64,000 nt of DNA from Tsuneonella flava (GTDB lineage Bacteria; Pseudomonadota; Alphaproteobacteria; Sphingomonadales; Sphingomonadaceae), in the NCBI RefSeq assembly GCF_002870965.1, contig NZ_PHSO01000004.1:186001-250000 (forward strand), in the 5' to 3' direction. A program made the position numbers and the translations under genes. This document shows positions 48,356 to 57,217 of the stretch, piece after piece. The number at the start of each line of letters is the position of its first letter. Within the stretch, counting starts at the first letter, position 1. A model generated the notes under the pieces. That model worked only from the letters and a program-made list of their open reading frames with translations. It did not search any database and was not told where the DNA came from.

Positions 48356-49504
48356 TCAGTATTTTCCCACCAGCACGTCGGTATAGAGTTCGGCCGCTTC
48401 GGGCTCGGGCGAGTTTTCGGCGAAGTCTGCCGCTTCGGAAACCGTCGCACGGATGCGCTTGTCGATTTCCTTCAATTCGTCCTCCGTTTTCCCGCGTTCG
48501 ATCAACTCCTTTTTGGCACGTTCGATCGGGTCATTGTGTTCGCGCTGATCCTGCACTTCTTCGCGTGTACGGTACTTCGCCGGGTCGGACATAGAATGCC
48601 CGCGATAGCGATACGTATTGAGTTCGAGCAGGACCGGGCCGTTTCCTTCACGGGCATGCTTGAACGCGACCTCGGCCGCCTGGCGCACCTCCAGAACATC
48701 CATCCCGTTCACATCCATGCCGGGAATTCGGAAGGCGGTACCGCGACGGTAAAACTCGGTTTCTGCACTCGAACGTTTAACCGCAGTGCCCATCGCATAT
48801 TGATTGTTTTCAATCGCGAACACGATCGGCAGTTTCCAGAGCGAAGCCATGTTGAAAGTTTCGTAAACTTGCCCCTGGTTGGCCGCACCATCCCCGAAAT
48901 AGGCGAGGCAAAGGCCGCCATCGTCCCGATATTGATGCCCGAGGGCGAGTCCCCCGCCGAGCGAAACCTGCGCGCCAACAATGCCGTGACCGCCGTAGAA
49001 GTTATGCTCTGTGCTGAACATGTGCATCGAGCCGCCCTTCCCCTTGGAAATGCCAGCTTCCCGCCCAGTCAGTTCGGCCATGATAATCCGGGGATCGATG
49101 CCATAAGCGAGCATATGCCCGTGATCGCGATAACCGGTAATCACGCTGTCGCGATCATTGTCGAGCGCACTCTGCAAGCCGATCGCAACTGCTTCCTGGC
49201 CGATGTACAGATGGCAAAAGCCACCAATCAGGCCGAGGCCGTAAAGCTGCCCTGCCCGCTCTTCAAACCGGCGAATCAACAGCATCTGCTCATAAAACCG
49301 CAACAGCTCCTCGTCGCTGGCTTCATAGCGTGGCTGCTTTTGATGCTCTTCCTGCAGGCTCCGCAAGGCAAAATCGTTGTCCGGTTCCGCCTCATTCTTG
49401 GCGGCACGGGAACGATTGGATGCAGCGGATTTTACTGCTGCCTTCGGGGCAGGCTGCACTGTGGAAGCAGCCGGGGTCTTTCGCTTGCTGGCGGGCTTGG
49501 CCAA
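48356..49504 (-). CDS. pdhA: Pyruvate dehydrogenase E1 component alpha subunit
   Basis: Thiamine-diphosphate-dependent decarboxylating subunit, 382 residues. The cofactor motif [12 protein letters not shown] is near residue 215, and the phosphorylation-loop equivalent [15 protein letters not shown] near 300. The first 55 residues are Lys/Ala-rich and not conserved. The start is TTG with GAGGA about 7 nt upstream; the nearby ATG hits a stop after two codons. It is the first gene of pdhA-pdhB, 144 bp behind ftsB. Confidence 0.96.
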   Translation of the reverse strand: MAKPASKRKTPAASTVQPAPKAAVKSAASNRSRAAKNEAEPDNDFALRSLQEEHQKQPRYEASDEELLRFYEQMLLIRRFEERAGQLYGLGLIGGFCHLYIGQEAVAIGLQSALDNDRDSVITGYRDHGHMLAYGIDPRIIMAELTGREAGISKGKGGSMHMFSTEHNFYGGHGIVGAQVSLGGGLALGHQYRDDGGLCLAYFGDGAANQGQVYETFNMASLWKLPIVFAIENNQYAMGTAVKRSSAETEFYRRGTAFRIPGMDVNGMDVLEVRQAAEVAFKHAREGNGPVLLELNTYRYRGHSMSDPAKYRTREEVQDQREHNDPIERAKKELIERGKTEDELKEIDKRIRATVSEAADFAENSPEPEAAELYTDVLVGKY

Positions 49505-49595
49505 TTCGCTATCCTCGCATGGTTTTCTCTGCCGGACAGGCCTCTGTCCGATACCGGCCCGCTATGGCCTAAGGCGCCGTGTGGCGCAACGCTCT

Positions 49596-49635
49596 GCATA
49601 CGAAATCGCTGTTCCGACGCTACGGAACCGTATGC
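49596..49635. other. Two-part inverted repeat between ftsB and pdhA
   Basis: GCATACG with CGTATGC (outer arms) encloses GTTCCG with CGGAAC (inner arms) around a 6 nt loop, with an 8 nt bulge on one side only. It begins 14 nt after the ftsB stop and about 90 nt before pdhA. A second hairpin, CGGACAG/CTGTCCG, is nearer to pdhA at about 49534-49551. They may end ftsB transcripts or lie in the pdhA leader. Confidence 0.5.
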
Positions 49636-49648
49636 TCTGCCCAGGGGG

Positions 49649-49993
49649 TCAGTTTCCGGTGTCGGTCCCGTGCCCGTCTTTATTATCCAGGCTAATAACC
49701 ACTTCATCGGGACGAACCGCATTGAGATCGCGGCGGATAAGTTCGCCCACGAGATCGGGATCTGCATGATTCGGATTCAGTGCATCCACAACGATCTTGA
49801 GTTCATCGCGTTCATGCTTCAACTTCGCGATCTGGGCGTGCCGCTGATCGAGCTGACGCAGGTTTTCACTCCACGCCAGAAGCCCGCTGGGCCCAACAAT
49901 AGCCAATCCGCCAAGCACGAGCAGACACCCAAGCGCAATTGCTTGTACTGCACGCTCCTTTGGAGATGTAATGCGGTGGCCTTCGCGCGTCAT
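49649..49993 (-). CDS. Septum formation initiator FtsB/DivIC family protein
   Basis: 114 residues. A short cytoplasmic part is followed by one membrane segment (about 16-40, AIALGCLLVLGGLAIVGPSG) and a periplasmic coiled coil (about 42-72, LRQLDQRHAQIAKLKHERDEL), then the short ENPxxLE-type end region. This is the FtsB architecture of the divisome FtsQLB complex. FtsB genes often lie next to pdhA in alphaproteobacteria, which supports the call. Confidence 0.88.
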   Translation of the reverse strand: MTREGHRITSPKERAVQAIALGCLLVLGGLAIVGPSGLLAWSENLRQLDQRHAQIAKLKHERDELKIVVDALNPNHADPDLVGELIRRDLNAVRPDEVVISLDNKDGHGTDTGN

Positions 49994-50121
49994 AAGACTG
50001 ACAGAATCACAAATGACTCAGCTATTCAAGGAGTTTCTTTGCAATGTGCGACAGATCGGGCCCTGGCAGGTACAAGATGCTTTTGTCCAATGGTCATGAT
50101 TGCTGCTAGCTGACTGAGAAG

Positions 50122-50517
50122 ATGACTTCCTCCAGTTTTCGTCACGCCCTGCGTCCGCTGCCGCTTCTGATGTTAATCATCCTTGGCGTTGCCCTTTGGT
50201 CGAACTGGCGCACCGACCCGGTCGTAACCGAACACGAAGGTCTCAGTTTTGCGTCTGGCGAGTTACTGGATGCGCTATCATCTTCTAAAAGCAATCTGAA
50301 TACCCGCATTGTGGAACGGTTCCGGGATCGGGATGGCGTTAAATGCGCTGGTTTTGTGCGCGACGATCTGTCGGGAATCGCCTGTGACGAACGCGGCGGC
50401 TGGCATTTGCGGCTGCAAAGGGATGGCGCTTCGATTGCGACTACCGACGGCGAGCGAGCAAAAGAAAGTGATCGCGCCTTAGCCCGCGCAATTTCAGAAA
50501 TGAAACGGACACCTTAA
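50122..50517 (+). CDS. Membrane-anchored protein of unknown function (131 aa)
   Basis: One N-terminal membrane segment (about 12-27, LPLLMLIILGVALWSNW) and a soluble domain of about 100 residues with two Cys (VKCAGF, IACDERGGW). It is probably periplasmic, with a possible disulfide. No family recognised. It is divergent from ftsB. The next gene lies 148 bp downstream behind AT-rich DNA and its own EcfG-type promoter. Confidence 0.65.
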   Translation: MTSSSFRHALRPLPLLMLIILGVALWSNWRTDPVVTEHEGLSFASGELLDALSSSKSNLNTRIVERFRDRDGVKCAGFVRDDLSGIACDERGGWHLRLQRDGASIATTDGERAKESDRALARAISEMKRTP

Positions 50518-50526
50518 CCGATTATC

Positions 50527-50552
50527 GGAACCCTCGAGGTCTTGCGGGCGTT
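50527..50552 (+). promoter_or_regulatory. EcfG-type promoter in front of mscS
   Basis: GGAAC followed after exactly 17 nt by CGTT, a perfect match to the EcfG consensus, beginning 10 bp after the preceding stop codon. Transcription would start near 50560 and give an AT-rich leader of about 106 nt before the channel gene. Confidence 0.7.
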
Positions 50553-50665
50553 GGCTTACTAACTGCACGTCAATCTCATGACTCTAAATAGTATTATAAT
50601 TATGCAATTAGAATTATAGTCATCGGTAATTTATATTAATAAAATTCATCGGAAATGATTAAAAA

Positions 50666-51532
50666 GTGAATTATTTAGAAATAATACAAAAACAAGTTAC
50701 TGCAATGGCAGCGGATTTTGTGGCCACATTGCCGCAAATATTAATAGCCATGATCGTTCTTGTTCTCACATGGGGAATTGCGCGATTCATTTCGCGTTTG
50801 GCTCGCAAAGCAGTCGAACGCGCCCGATTGCGAGAAAGCCTCAAGCAACTGGTCCAAACGATGGTCAGGCTTGGAGTGTGGCTGGTTGGTCTTTTGATCG
50901 CGGCAGCAATCGTTCTGCCCGGATTTACTCCTGGCAGTGCAATCGCCGGACTGGGGATCGGCGCGCTTGCCATTGGGTTTGCATTTCAGGATATTTTTGA
51001 AAACTTCCTCGCGGGCATTCTTATTATGCTGCGCGACAAAATGCGGATCGGCGATCTGATCGAAGTGGAAGGTGTGCTTGGCAAGGTCGAAAAAATCACT
51101 TTGCGCGAAACGCATGTACGCCAGTTATCAAACGAGCTGACGATCATGCCCAACTCGTTTTTGTTCAAAAATCCGGTCAAAATTCTCACCGATGACACAA
51201 TACGTCGAAACGATCTGATCGTTGGCGTGGCATATGACACCGATCTTGAAATGGCCGAACGGGTGATTTTGGACGCGATGGGTACGGTCGATGCCATCGT
51301 ATCGGATCGGCCGGTTGTGGTGTATGCACAGGAGTTCGGCGCGAGTTCGATTGATTTTCTGGTCCAATGGTATGCTCAGTCTGCATCGCGCGACCTACGC
51401 AAGACAAAGGCGGAAGCGATCAAAGCCATCAAGAAAGCGCTGGATGAAGCCGGGATTGAAATACCGTTTCCTTATATCACCCACACCTTCAAAGAGCCGG
51501 TGTCTCTCGCACCAATGGTCTCTGCTAATTGA
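50666..51532 (+). CDS. MscS-type mechanosensitive ion channel
   Basis: 288 residues. Three membrane helices (about 20-40, 63-83 and 92-118) end in the pore helix, with Gly/Ala packing in GLGIGALAIGFAFQDIFENFLAG. The beta domain (RIGDLIEVEGVLGKVEKI, TIMPNSFLFKNPVKI) and the C-terminal domain follow. It opens on membrane tension and releases solutes in osmotic downshock. Translation starts at GTG with a weak ribosome binding site. The leader is AT-rich compared with the neighbours. A 9 bp GCGCCGGGC/GCCCGGCGC hairpin (51560-51595) follows and touches the tRNA-Arg 5' end. Confidence 0.93.
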   Translation: MNYLEIIQKQVTAMAADFVATLPQILIAMIVLVLTWGIARFISRLARKAVERARLRESLKQLVQTMVRLGVWLVGLLIAAAIVLPGFTPGSAIAGLGIGALAIGFAFQDIFENFLAGILIMLRDKMRIGDLIEVEGVLGKVEKITLRETHVRQLSNELTIMPNSFLFKNPVKILTDDTIRRNDLIVGVAYDTDLEMAERVILDAMGTVDAIVSDRPVVVYAQEFGASSIDFLVQWYAQSASRDLRKTKAEAIKAIKKALDEAGIEIPFPYITHTFKEPVSLAPMVSAN

Positions 51533-51593
51533 CCCGTGCAGTGCCATCAGCAATTGCCAGCGCCGGGCCGCGTGACTATGGATCGCGCCCGGC

Positions 51594-51670
51594 GCGCCCG
51601 TAGCTCAGCAGGATAGAGCACCAGATTCCTAATCTGGGGGCCACAGGTTCGAATCCTGTCGGGCGCACCA
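51594..51670 (+). tRNA. tRNA-Arg (anticodon CCU)
   Basis: 77 nt with encoded CCA. The acceptor is GCGCCCG with CGGGCGC, the anticodon loop TTCCTAA gives CCU, and the T arm has GGTTCGAATCC. This tRNA is a frequent integration target for mobile elements, and decayed mobile DNA starts right after it. Confidence 0.97.
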
Positions 51671-51820
51671 TTCTCGAACAAAAGAGAGAACTGCGGGCGT
51701 GGTTTTGGCTGCGCCTCCTGCGGCACTCCGTGTCAGCGCTGCTTTGGATCTGCTGATGCGGATTTCCCGTTCATCCACACTAACCTCGCTGAGCAGCAGC
51801 CGGGGGCATAGGCTCACCAC
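51629..51820 (-). pseudogene. Serine-recombinase C-terminal remnant running into tRNA-Arg
   Basis: The minus strand encodes LSEVSVDEREIRISRSKAAL, which resembles the C-terminal tail of large serine recombinases (…E-IRI-GSKAAL). Only about 40 such residues remain. The frame then runs through the antisense of tRNA-Arg (WCARQDSNLWPPD), a familiar artefact of such junctions. The catalytic N-terminal domain is missing. The 130 bp between it and the receptor remnant is unrecognised. The call rests on a short match. Confidence 0.45.
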
Positions 51821-51954
51821 AGATAGAGCAAGGCGTGATGCAGCTTAGCGCGCAGGAGCAGCGCCAGCTTCTCGATCTTTGCTGCGGGGGTCCGATGCGG
51901 CCATTGCGGCGCTGCGTTGGTTCAGGACACCAGCAGGGGAAGACAGTATCGCTA

Positions 51955-53640
51955 TGCTTTTCCAGCAATCTTTCGCTCGACTTCAAGGCGACCGACGACC
52001 TGACCCTGTCGTTCATGGGTATCTACAACCGGTCCTACAACCTGTCGGAACAGCGCGCCTATGTGTTCACCAGCGGAGCTCGCAGCGCCGGGCTGATCGG
52101 CGACCTAGCCTTCGACTATACCACGCAAGTGGCGGACGGCACCAGGACGGTGCAGGCCTCCGCCAACACGATCGCCAAGATCGGCACCGGCGTGACACTG
52201 ACGCCCAGCTTCGAATATCGCGGCAATTACCTGACGGTGGATGGCAATGCCTTCTTCACCAATTCGCACAGCCACTACGATCCGATGGGCCAGGAGCACG
52301 CGGTGTACACCGTCGCTTCGCCGGGAGCTTCCGGAAACTACTCCGCGCACCGCAGCGAAGACTATTTGGCGACCGATTGGACCATTCGCCAGTTGAGCGG
52401 GGCGGACTGGAGCGATCCCGCCAGCTATTCGCTGTCGTCGATCATCATCAACACCGAGGACGGCCGTTCATCCAAGGTAGACCGCACCGGCGGTGCTATC
52501 AATGTTGGCTACGAACTGCCGGGCAGCGCCTTCCCCATCACTATCAGGACGGGCGGTAAGATACAGCTGGCATCCTACCAATATGAAAAACAGCGCGAGG
52601 CCAGCCGCTATGTCTATACCGAACCGCTCAGCACGGCGGAATTTCTTACAGCGACCCAGAGCGGCATCCGGAGCAACCTCAATGAAGCCGGGCTGACGTA
52701 CCAGACGATATCAGGCTCCTCATACCTGTATATGCCCAGCAACTACCTCATCGGGCAATATTTCTTCGACCATCCCGACGAGTTCAGCCCACTGATGACG
52801 GCGACGAACTACTACAACGCCTATATCGGCGACAGCCGTCACTTCGACGAAGATACCTATGCCACTTATTCGATGGGGACAGCAAAGCCAACCGACTGGC
52901 TGGCGCTGCGCACGGGGCTACGCTGGGAACAGACGCGCACTGCCGCACTGGAACCGGACCCGCTTTCGGCCGAGGAAGTGATCGTCGCAGGCTATGACGT
53001 TTCGGCATCGACGGGCCGCGCGACGACAGTCGAAGGCATTAAGTACCAATATGAAACGCGCCCCCGGGTCGCCCGCAAGGGACGGTACGACTATTTCTTC
53101 CCCAGCGCCTCGGCCAAGGCCTCCTTCACCAACAGCCTCGACCTGCAGCTTGGTTACAGCCGGACGATCCGCCGCCCCGAAGTGATCGTCCTGGCAGGCG
53201 TGTGGTCGGTGAACAAGACTATCCAGACCGTCACCGCGCCCAATCCGGGCCTGACGCCCGAGCTGTCCAGCAACTACTCCGCCCGGATGGTCAAGTATTT
53301 CGAACCGGTGGGGCTTGTCGCCATCAACTATTTCCGCAACGATTTGAGGGGGGCATTTCAGACGCAGGAATTCACGGCGCAGGAATTCGGCTACACCGGC
53401 ACGAAATACGCCGACTACACCTTCCGGACGACAACGATGGTGGGCGAAGGCACGATCAGCATCCAGGGCGTGGAACTGGAGTCCAACAATTCGCTGGAAC
53501 GCCTGCTGCCAAACCCGTTCAAAGGCCTGACCCTGCGCGGATCCTATACCTACACGCATCCGGCCCCCCGATTTCGCTGACTCCCGAAAACATGTTTACC
53601 CTGGCGCTGGCCTACAAGAGCGGGCCGGTGCGGCTGGCGC
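51955..53640 (+). pseudogene. TonB-dependent outer-membrane receptor, truncated at both ends
   Basis: The barrel part of a TonB-dependent receptor is clear: SSNLSLDFKATDDLTLSFMG at the start, later GYSRTIRRPE, APNPGLTPELSSNYS and NPFKGLTLRGSYTYTH. The signal peptide, TonB box and plug domain are missing, replaced by unrelated sequence from about 51835. Near 53570 the frame breaks: the open frame ends at THPAPRFR, while the +1 frame continues the receptor (PPISLTPENMFTLALAYKSGP). It then passes directly into a PhoD phosphatase fragment. It cannot make a working receptor. The closest relatives are probably sphingomonad receptors for phosphate-containing compounds, given the neighbour. Confidence 0.85.
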
Positions 53641-54346
53641 AGGCCCCGCGCATCGGTGGGCTGACCATGTACCGGCGGCTGCACTTCGGACGGCTGGTGA
53701 GGATGCATGTCCTCGACACGCGCAGCTATCGCAGCCAGCAATTGTGCGAAACGCCGGCCGGACGCGCCTGCCGCAAGCGGGACGATACCACATCGACCGT
53801 TCTCGGCAGCGCGCAGGAGGCATGGCTGGGCGCGGGGCTGCGCAATCGGGCCTGCTGGAACCTGATCGCGCAACAGGTGCGGATGATGCCGATCATCCGC
53901 CGGGATGCGGACGGCATCCGCCTGCCCGCCCCTCCCGACAGCTGGAGTGGCTACCCGACCGCCCGCGCGCGGCTGCTCCAGGCCATCCGCGACAATGGAT
54001 TGACCAACGTTGTCGTGGCCAGCGGAGATTCCCACGTCCACAATATCGGGCACCTCCCTCTACGCGACGATGAACTGGACGGTCCTGCCGCCGCCGTCGA
54101 ATTTCTCGGTACTTCGATCAGTTCGGGGGCGACGGTCGGGCGGACAGTGAAAAGCGGCGCTTTCTGCTGCGCGACAACCCACACTTCATCCTCTACAACG
54201 AGCAGCGCGGTTATCAGCTCTTTGACATCGCCCCGCATGAATGGCGCACAGACGTCAAGGTGCTTGACAAGGCGGAGACGGCTGGAGGCATGCTCAGCAC
54301 GCTGGCGAGTTTTCGGGTGCACCCGAATAAGGCGCAGCTCCGTTAG
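53640..54346 (+). pseudogene. PhoD-type alkaline phosphatase, 5'-truncated and frameshifted
   Basis: C-terminal part of a PhoD-like phosphodiesterase/phosphatase. Recognised by MYRRLHFGRLVRMHVLDTRSYRS, LGSAQEAWLGAGL, NLIAQQVRMMPI and the metal-ligand region VVASGDSHVHNIG. The frame reads EFLGTSISSG and then shifts at a run of five G's (54125-54129); adding one base restores the family sequence GGDG…RRFLLRDNPHFILYNEQRGYQ to a stop at 54346. The N-terminal half, with the remaining metal ligands, is absent because the gene is fused behind the receptor remnant. Confidence 0.82.
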
Positions 54347-54624
54347 CATTGGATATCCGAAGAATTTCAATGGCCGAGCGAGGTGTATTGCTGTCGCGCT
54401 GATCAGAGGATCTGGAATGGCGGGCCTTGGCAACGGCCGCCGATCGACGGTCCGGATACATTTCCTGAAAGCTGCCCTCCGTTCACAGAGCGGTGGGCTG
54501 AAAACAGCAGCGGCTTTGTGTCGGAGTAAAGTGTCGGCTTTTCGGTCAAAGACGCAGCAATTATGCCGTTCAGCACGTGACTCACGCAGGCATTTGAAAG
54601 CCGTATCGGATATTAGAATTCGAC
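54347..54624. other. Spacer of unknown origin inside the island
   Basis: 278 bp between the PhoD remnant and the LysR gene. Short open frames exist on both strands but none resembles a protein I know. It probably contains eroded sequence. Nothing else is supported. Confidence 0.5.
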
Positions 54625-55557
54625 TTATTCGGCCGAAAACCAAGACGACCGGTCTTTTTTCGCCGCACGGGCGAGTTCGCGTGCGAGGTCGACGAAAACC
54701 TTGAATGCCGCAGGCGGGTTGCGGCGGCTGGGATAGTAAAGGCACAGAGGCGAGAGCGGCGGCGTCCACTCTTCCAGAAGTTGCACGAGCCGCCCTGCCT
54801 CGATGTCCTCGCGTACGTCGGATTCCATGAAATAGCCAATGCCCATCGATTCAAGCACGGCTATGCGCGCCAGGCTGCCTTCGTCGAGCGTGATCGGACC
54901 CTCGACATCGACTTGCACCGGTTGGCCTTCCGCCTCGAATTGCCAGCGAAACAAGACTCCGTTGGGTAAGCGAGTGCGAACGCATGGGTGCGCAAGCAGG
55001 TCGGAGGGCACGCGGGGTTTGTCGTGATTATCGAGATAGGATGGTGACGCGACTACGACATTTCGCCTTGCGGGCCCCACCGGGATCGCGATCATGTCTG
55101 TGGGAACGAGGTTCTTTGTGCGAACTCCGAAATCGAACCCGTCCGCGACGATATCGACGAGATTCCCGTCGGTCACGACATCAATGTGAACTTCGGGAAA
55201 GCGCCGCAGGTATTCGAGGATGAGTGGCGAGAGTATTTCACGCCCTGCGGTCGCGAATGTGTTGATTCTCAATGTGCCGGACGGTGTTTCCTGCTGCGAG
55301 CGCACCGTATCGAGCGCCTGATGAATATCCTTGAGAGCAGGCGTCATCTGGTCGACGAACCGGCGCCCTGCATCGGTTAGGGCGACACTGCGCGTGGTGC
55401 GATTGAACAGGCGCACCCCAAGCTGCCCTTCCAGCTTGGCGATCGCATTGCTGAGCGCGCTCGTTGACATTCCCAGATCGAGCGCAGCCGCACGAAAGGA
55501 ACCTCTGCGGCCAATGGCGAGGACCGCATCGAAATCGCTCAGATTATAGCTTGGCAT
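54625..55557 (-). CDS. LysR family transcriptional regulator
   Basis: 310 residues. The N-terminal winged helix (about 5-64) has the motif [25 protein letters not shown], and the periplasmic-binding-like effector domain (about 90-295) starts at [20 protein letters not shown]. Length and composition are normal, so it appears intact. It is divergent from the SnoaL-like gene, and a perfect inverted repeat with LysR-operator spacing lies between them, so it very likely controls that gene and the truncated SDR after it. The effector is unknown. Confidence 0.93.
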   Translation of the reverse strand: MPSYNLSDFDAVLAIGRRGSFRAAALDLGMSTSALSNAIAKLEGQLGVRLFNRTTRSVALTDAGRRFVDQMTPALKDIHQALDTVRSQQETPSGTLRINTFATAGREILSPLILEYLRRFPEVHIDVVTDGNLVDIVADGFDFGVRTKNLVPTDMIAIPVGPARRNVVVASPSYLDNHDKPRVPSDLLAHPCVRTRLPNGVLFRWQFEAEGQPVQVDVEGPITLDEGSLARIAVLESMGIGYFMESDVREDIEAGRLVQLLEEWTPPLSPLCLYYPSRRNPPAAFKVFVDLARELARAAKKDRSSWFSAE

Positions 55558-55580
55558 TATCCTGAAATCCGAAATTACTC

Positions 55581-55607
55581 ATCCAGATTTATCCGAGTTA
55601 TCTGGAT
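55581..55607. promoter_or_regulatory. Inverted repeat, likely LysR operator
   Basis: ATCCAGA, 13 nt, TCTGGAT: a perfect 7 bp inverted repeat containing the LysR-type T-N11-A pattern, midway in the 98 bp between the divergent LysR and SnoaL-like starts. Confidence 0.65.
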
Positions 55608-55655
55608 AGAATCAAAGCGCTAAATTGCTCCTCGTAACCGAAGAGGAGAAACAGC

Positions 55656-55985
55656 ATGACCATCGAACTTCCAGGCGCGATCGCCGACTATTTCGCGGCC
55701 GACAAAAAGGGCAATGCGGAGGCGATTTCAAAATGCTTCACGCAGGATTCTGTCGTCGTTGATGAAGGCAATACCTATACGGGCCGCGATGCGATCCGGC
55801 AGTGGATGGCGCATGCATCCACGCAATATAGCTATACCGTCGAGCCCTTCGCGCTCGGCAAAGAAGGCGAGCGAACCGTCGTCACCAGCCATCTCGTCGG
55901 CAACTTCCCCGGAAGCCCGGTGGATCTGCGCTACTTCTTCGTCCTTGAGGGCGACAAGATCGCCGAACTGGAGATCGTCCCATGA
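55656..55985 (+). CDS. SnoaL-like / nuclear transport factor 2 family protein
   Basis: 109 residues of the NTF2-like fold ([47 protein letters not shown]). Members are small binding proteins or isomerases; the substrate here is unknown. An AAGAGGAGA ribosome binding site precedes the ATG. Its stop overlaps the start of the SDR fragment as ATGA. The LysR-SnoaL-SDR arrangement is common for inducible detoxification or ketone/aldehyde reduction cassettes, which is an inference from context. Confidence 0.9.
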   Translation: MTIELPGAIADYFAADKKGNAEAISKCFTQDSVVVDEGNTYTGRDAIRQWMAHASTQYSYTVEPFALGKEGERTVVTSHLVGNFPGSPVDLRYFFVLEGDKIAELEIVP

Positions 55986-56134
55986 CCCCGTTTCTGACGC
56001 TGGAGGGCAAGCGGGCTCTCATCACCTCCGGCACACATAGTGTCGGAGGTGCCACCGTCGGGCTATCCACTCGCAGGTTAATGTCCTTTCTAGTCCCACC
56101 GACAGGAGCGATGGAGGCATATCCGCCCAAATGA
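55982..56134 (+). pseudogene. Short-chain dehydrogenase/reductase, truncated after the N-terminus
   Basis: 50-codon frame. The first 27 residues ([18 protein letters not shown], then VGGATVGL) match the first strand and glycine-rich NAD(P)-binding loop of SDR enzymes; the usual Gly pattern is partly changed. After about 56065 the homology stops and unrelated sequence follows. The rest of the enzyme is gone, probably by deletion or insertion at the junction with the AraC remnant. Confidence 0.75.
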
Positions 56135-56555
56135 TAAGTGCGCCAACTCGTTGGACTGCCGCCATTGCAGCTGCGTCATGCCCGTCCATTCCTTGAAAGC
56201 GCGGTAAAAGGGGTTTGTATCCTGATAACCCAGAAAGCAGGCTATTTCCTCAACCCTGCTCGGAAGGTCCGCCAGCAACTGCCTGTACTTGATCGGCGAA
56301 GCTGCTTCCCACTTCCAGATACTGCTTCGCTTCCGAAAGCGCTGGCGTTAGCATCTGTAACAGCTCGGGGTTGTAGTCGGTGAACGCACGGTCGAGGTCG
56401 GCTGATGCCAGAGTAATTCGATTGCGGAGCGCCCCGAAACGGATCGGACAGCCAAAGAAGGTATCGTGCAGATCGGTAGACGGGCCGGACCGCTCGAATT
56501 CGATTCCGATGGGGCGGACAGGCTGCCCGGTGCCCCGCCTTCCCAGCTCGACCAC
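56090..56555 (-). pseudogene. AraC family regulator remnant
   Basis: Two frames on the minus strand make up parts of an AraC regulator. The upstream frame contains the end of the arabinose-binding-like sensor domain (GCPIRFGALRNRITLASADL, AFTDYNPELLQMLTPALSEA) and breaks near 56260. The downstream frame has the second helix-turn-helix (VEEIACFLGYQDTNPFYRAF, KEWTGMT). About 40 residues covering the first helix-turn-helix are missing, and the N-terminus is cut off next to the IS5 remnant. Not functional as it stands. Confidence 0.78.
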
Positions 56556-56568
56556 AGCACAATGGATG

Positions 56569-56832
56569 CTGCCCGACCGAGGTTATGATGCCAACTGGTT
56601 CAGCGACGCCTTGCAGGGAAAGGGGATCCCACCTGTATCCCGGGCCGGAAAATACGGAACAAGGCCGTCAAAAATGACAAACGCAGCAACTGCATCGAGA
56701 TCATGTTCGGCAGCCTGAAGGAACTGGCGACGCGTCGCAACCCGCTACGATCACTGCCCAAGGGCCTCTTCTCCGCCGTGGCACTCGCCGCTACCGTCAT
56801 CTTCTGGCTCTGATCAATCAGTCCTGAACCTA
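56569..56832 (+). mobile_element. IS5 family transposase 3' remnant
   Basis: LPDRGYDANWFSDALQGKGIPP followed after a frame change near 56665 by CIEIMFGSLKELATR and VALAATVIFWL-stop (56813). This is the C-terminal part of an IS5-group DDE transposase, carrying the YREK-like region, with an internal deletion. The sequence after the stop (GTCCTGAACCTA) resembles a degenerate terminal repeat. The 5' half and left end are absent. Confidence 0.85.
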
Positions 56833-56905
56833 CAATACTCGCAGGCGCCATTCATATCTGGGCGGCATCAGCCCGCTCGCATTCGAAGCCAACGTAGCTC
56901 AATGA
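56828..56905 (+). mobile_element. IS3 family transposase OrfB 3' remnant
   Basis: A frame of about 25 codons reads YNTRRRHSYLGGISPLAFEA and then a stop, the characteristic end of the IS3-group integrase domain. It abuts the IS5 remnant directly. Nothing else of the element remains. Confidence 0.78.
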
Positions 56906-56940
56906 GATAGCTGACCCGCCCAAAACCGTTACAAGTCCCA

Positions 56941-57170
56941 AATGCCGTTGCAGAACTCACCTTACGGATTGAGATCCTGGAGAGCCAACTCGCAAGAGGC
57001 TCGCGAAAGGATTACCTCGGAGGTGCTCGAAAAATTCTCGACGCAGTTACGCGAGAAGCTTTGTGGCGGGAATCCCACGCTACGAAAAGCCTATCGTGGA
57101 TCGCATCGAAGTGTCTGACGAGAAAATTCTCATTCGCAGGACGAAAGCAGTTCTCGAAAAGGGCATCGCG
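56941..57170 (+). pseudogene. Serine-recombinase C-terminal remnant next to tRNA-Leu
   Basis: Pieces in shifting frames: AELTLRIEILESQLA, then VLEKFSTQLREKLCGGNPTLRKAY, then IVDRIEVSDEKILIRRTKAVLEK. Together they follow the C-terminal coiled-coil and tail of large serine recombinases, with at least two frame breaks. The frame runs on into the antisense of tRNA-Leu. It mirrors the remnant at the other end of the island next to tRNA-Arg. Confidence 0.65.
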
Positions 57171-57217
57171 CGAGGCGCTCCGTGTATCGAAGGCGCTGGC
57201 CCATATTTGACCGGAAA

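Noticed and set aside
53202-54704. 500-codon plus-strand frame read as one gene
   Set aside because: It joins out-of-frame receptor sequence, a PhoD fragment and unrelated spacer; it is a product of frameshifts and not one protein.
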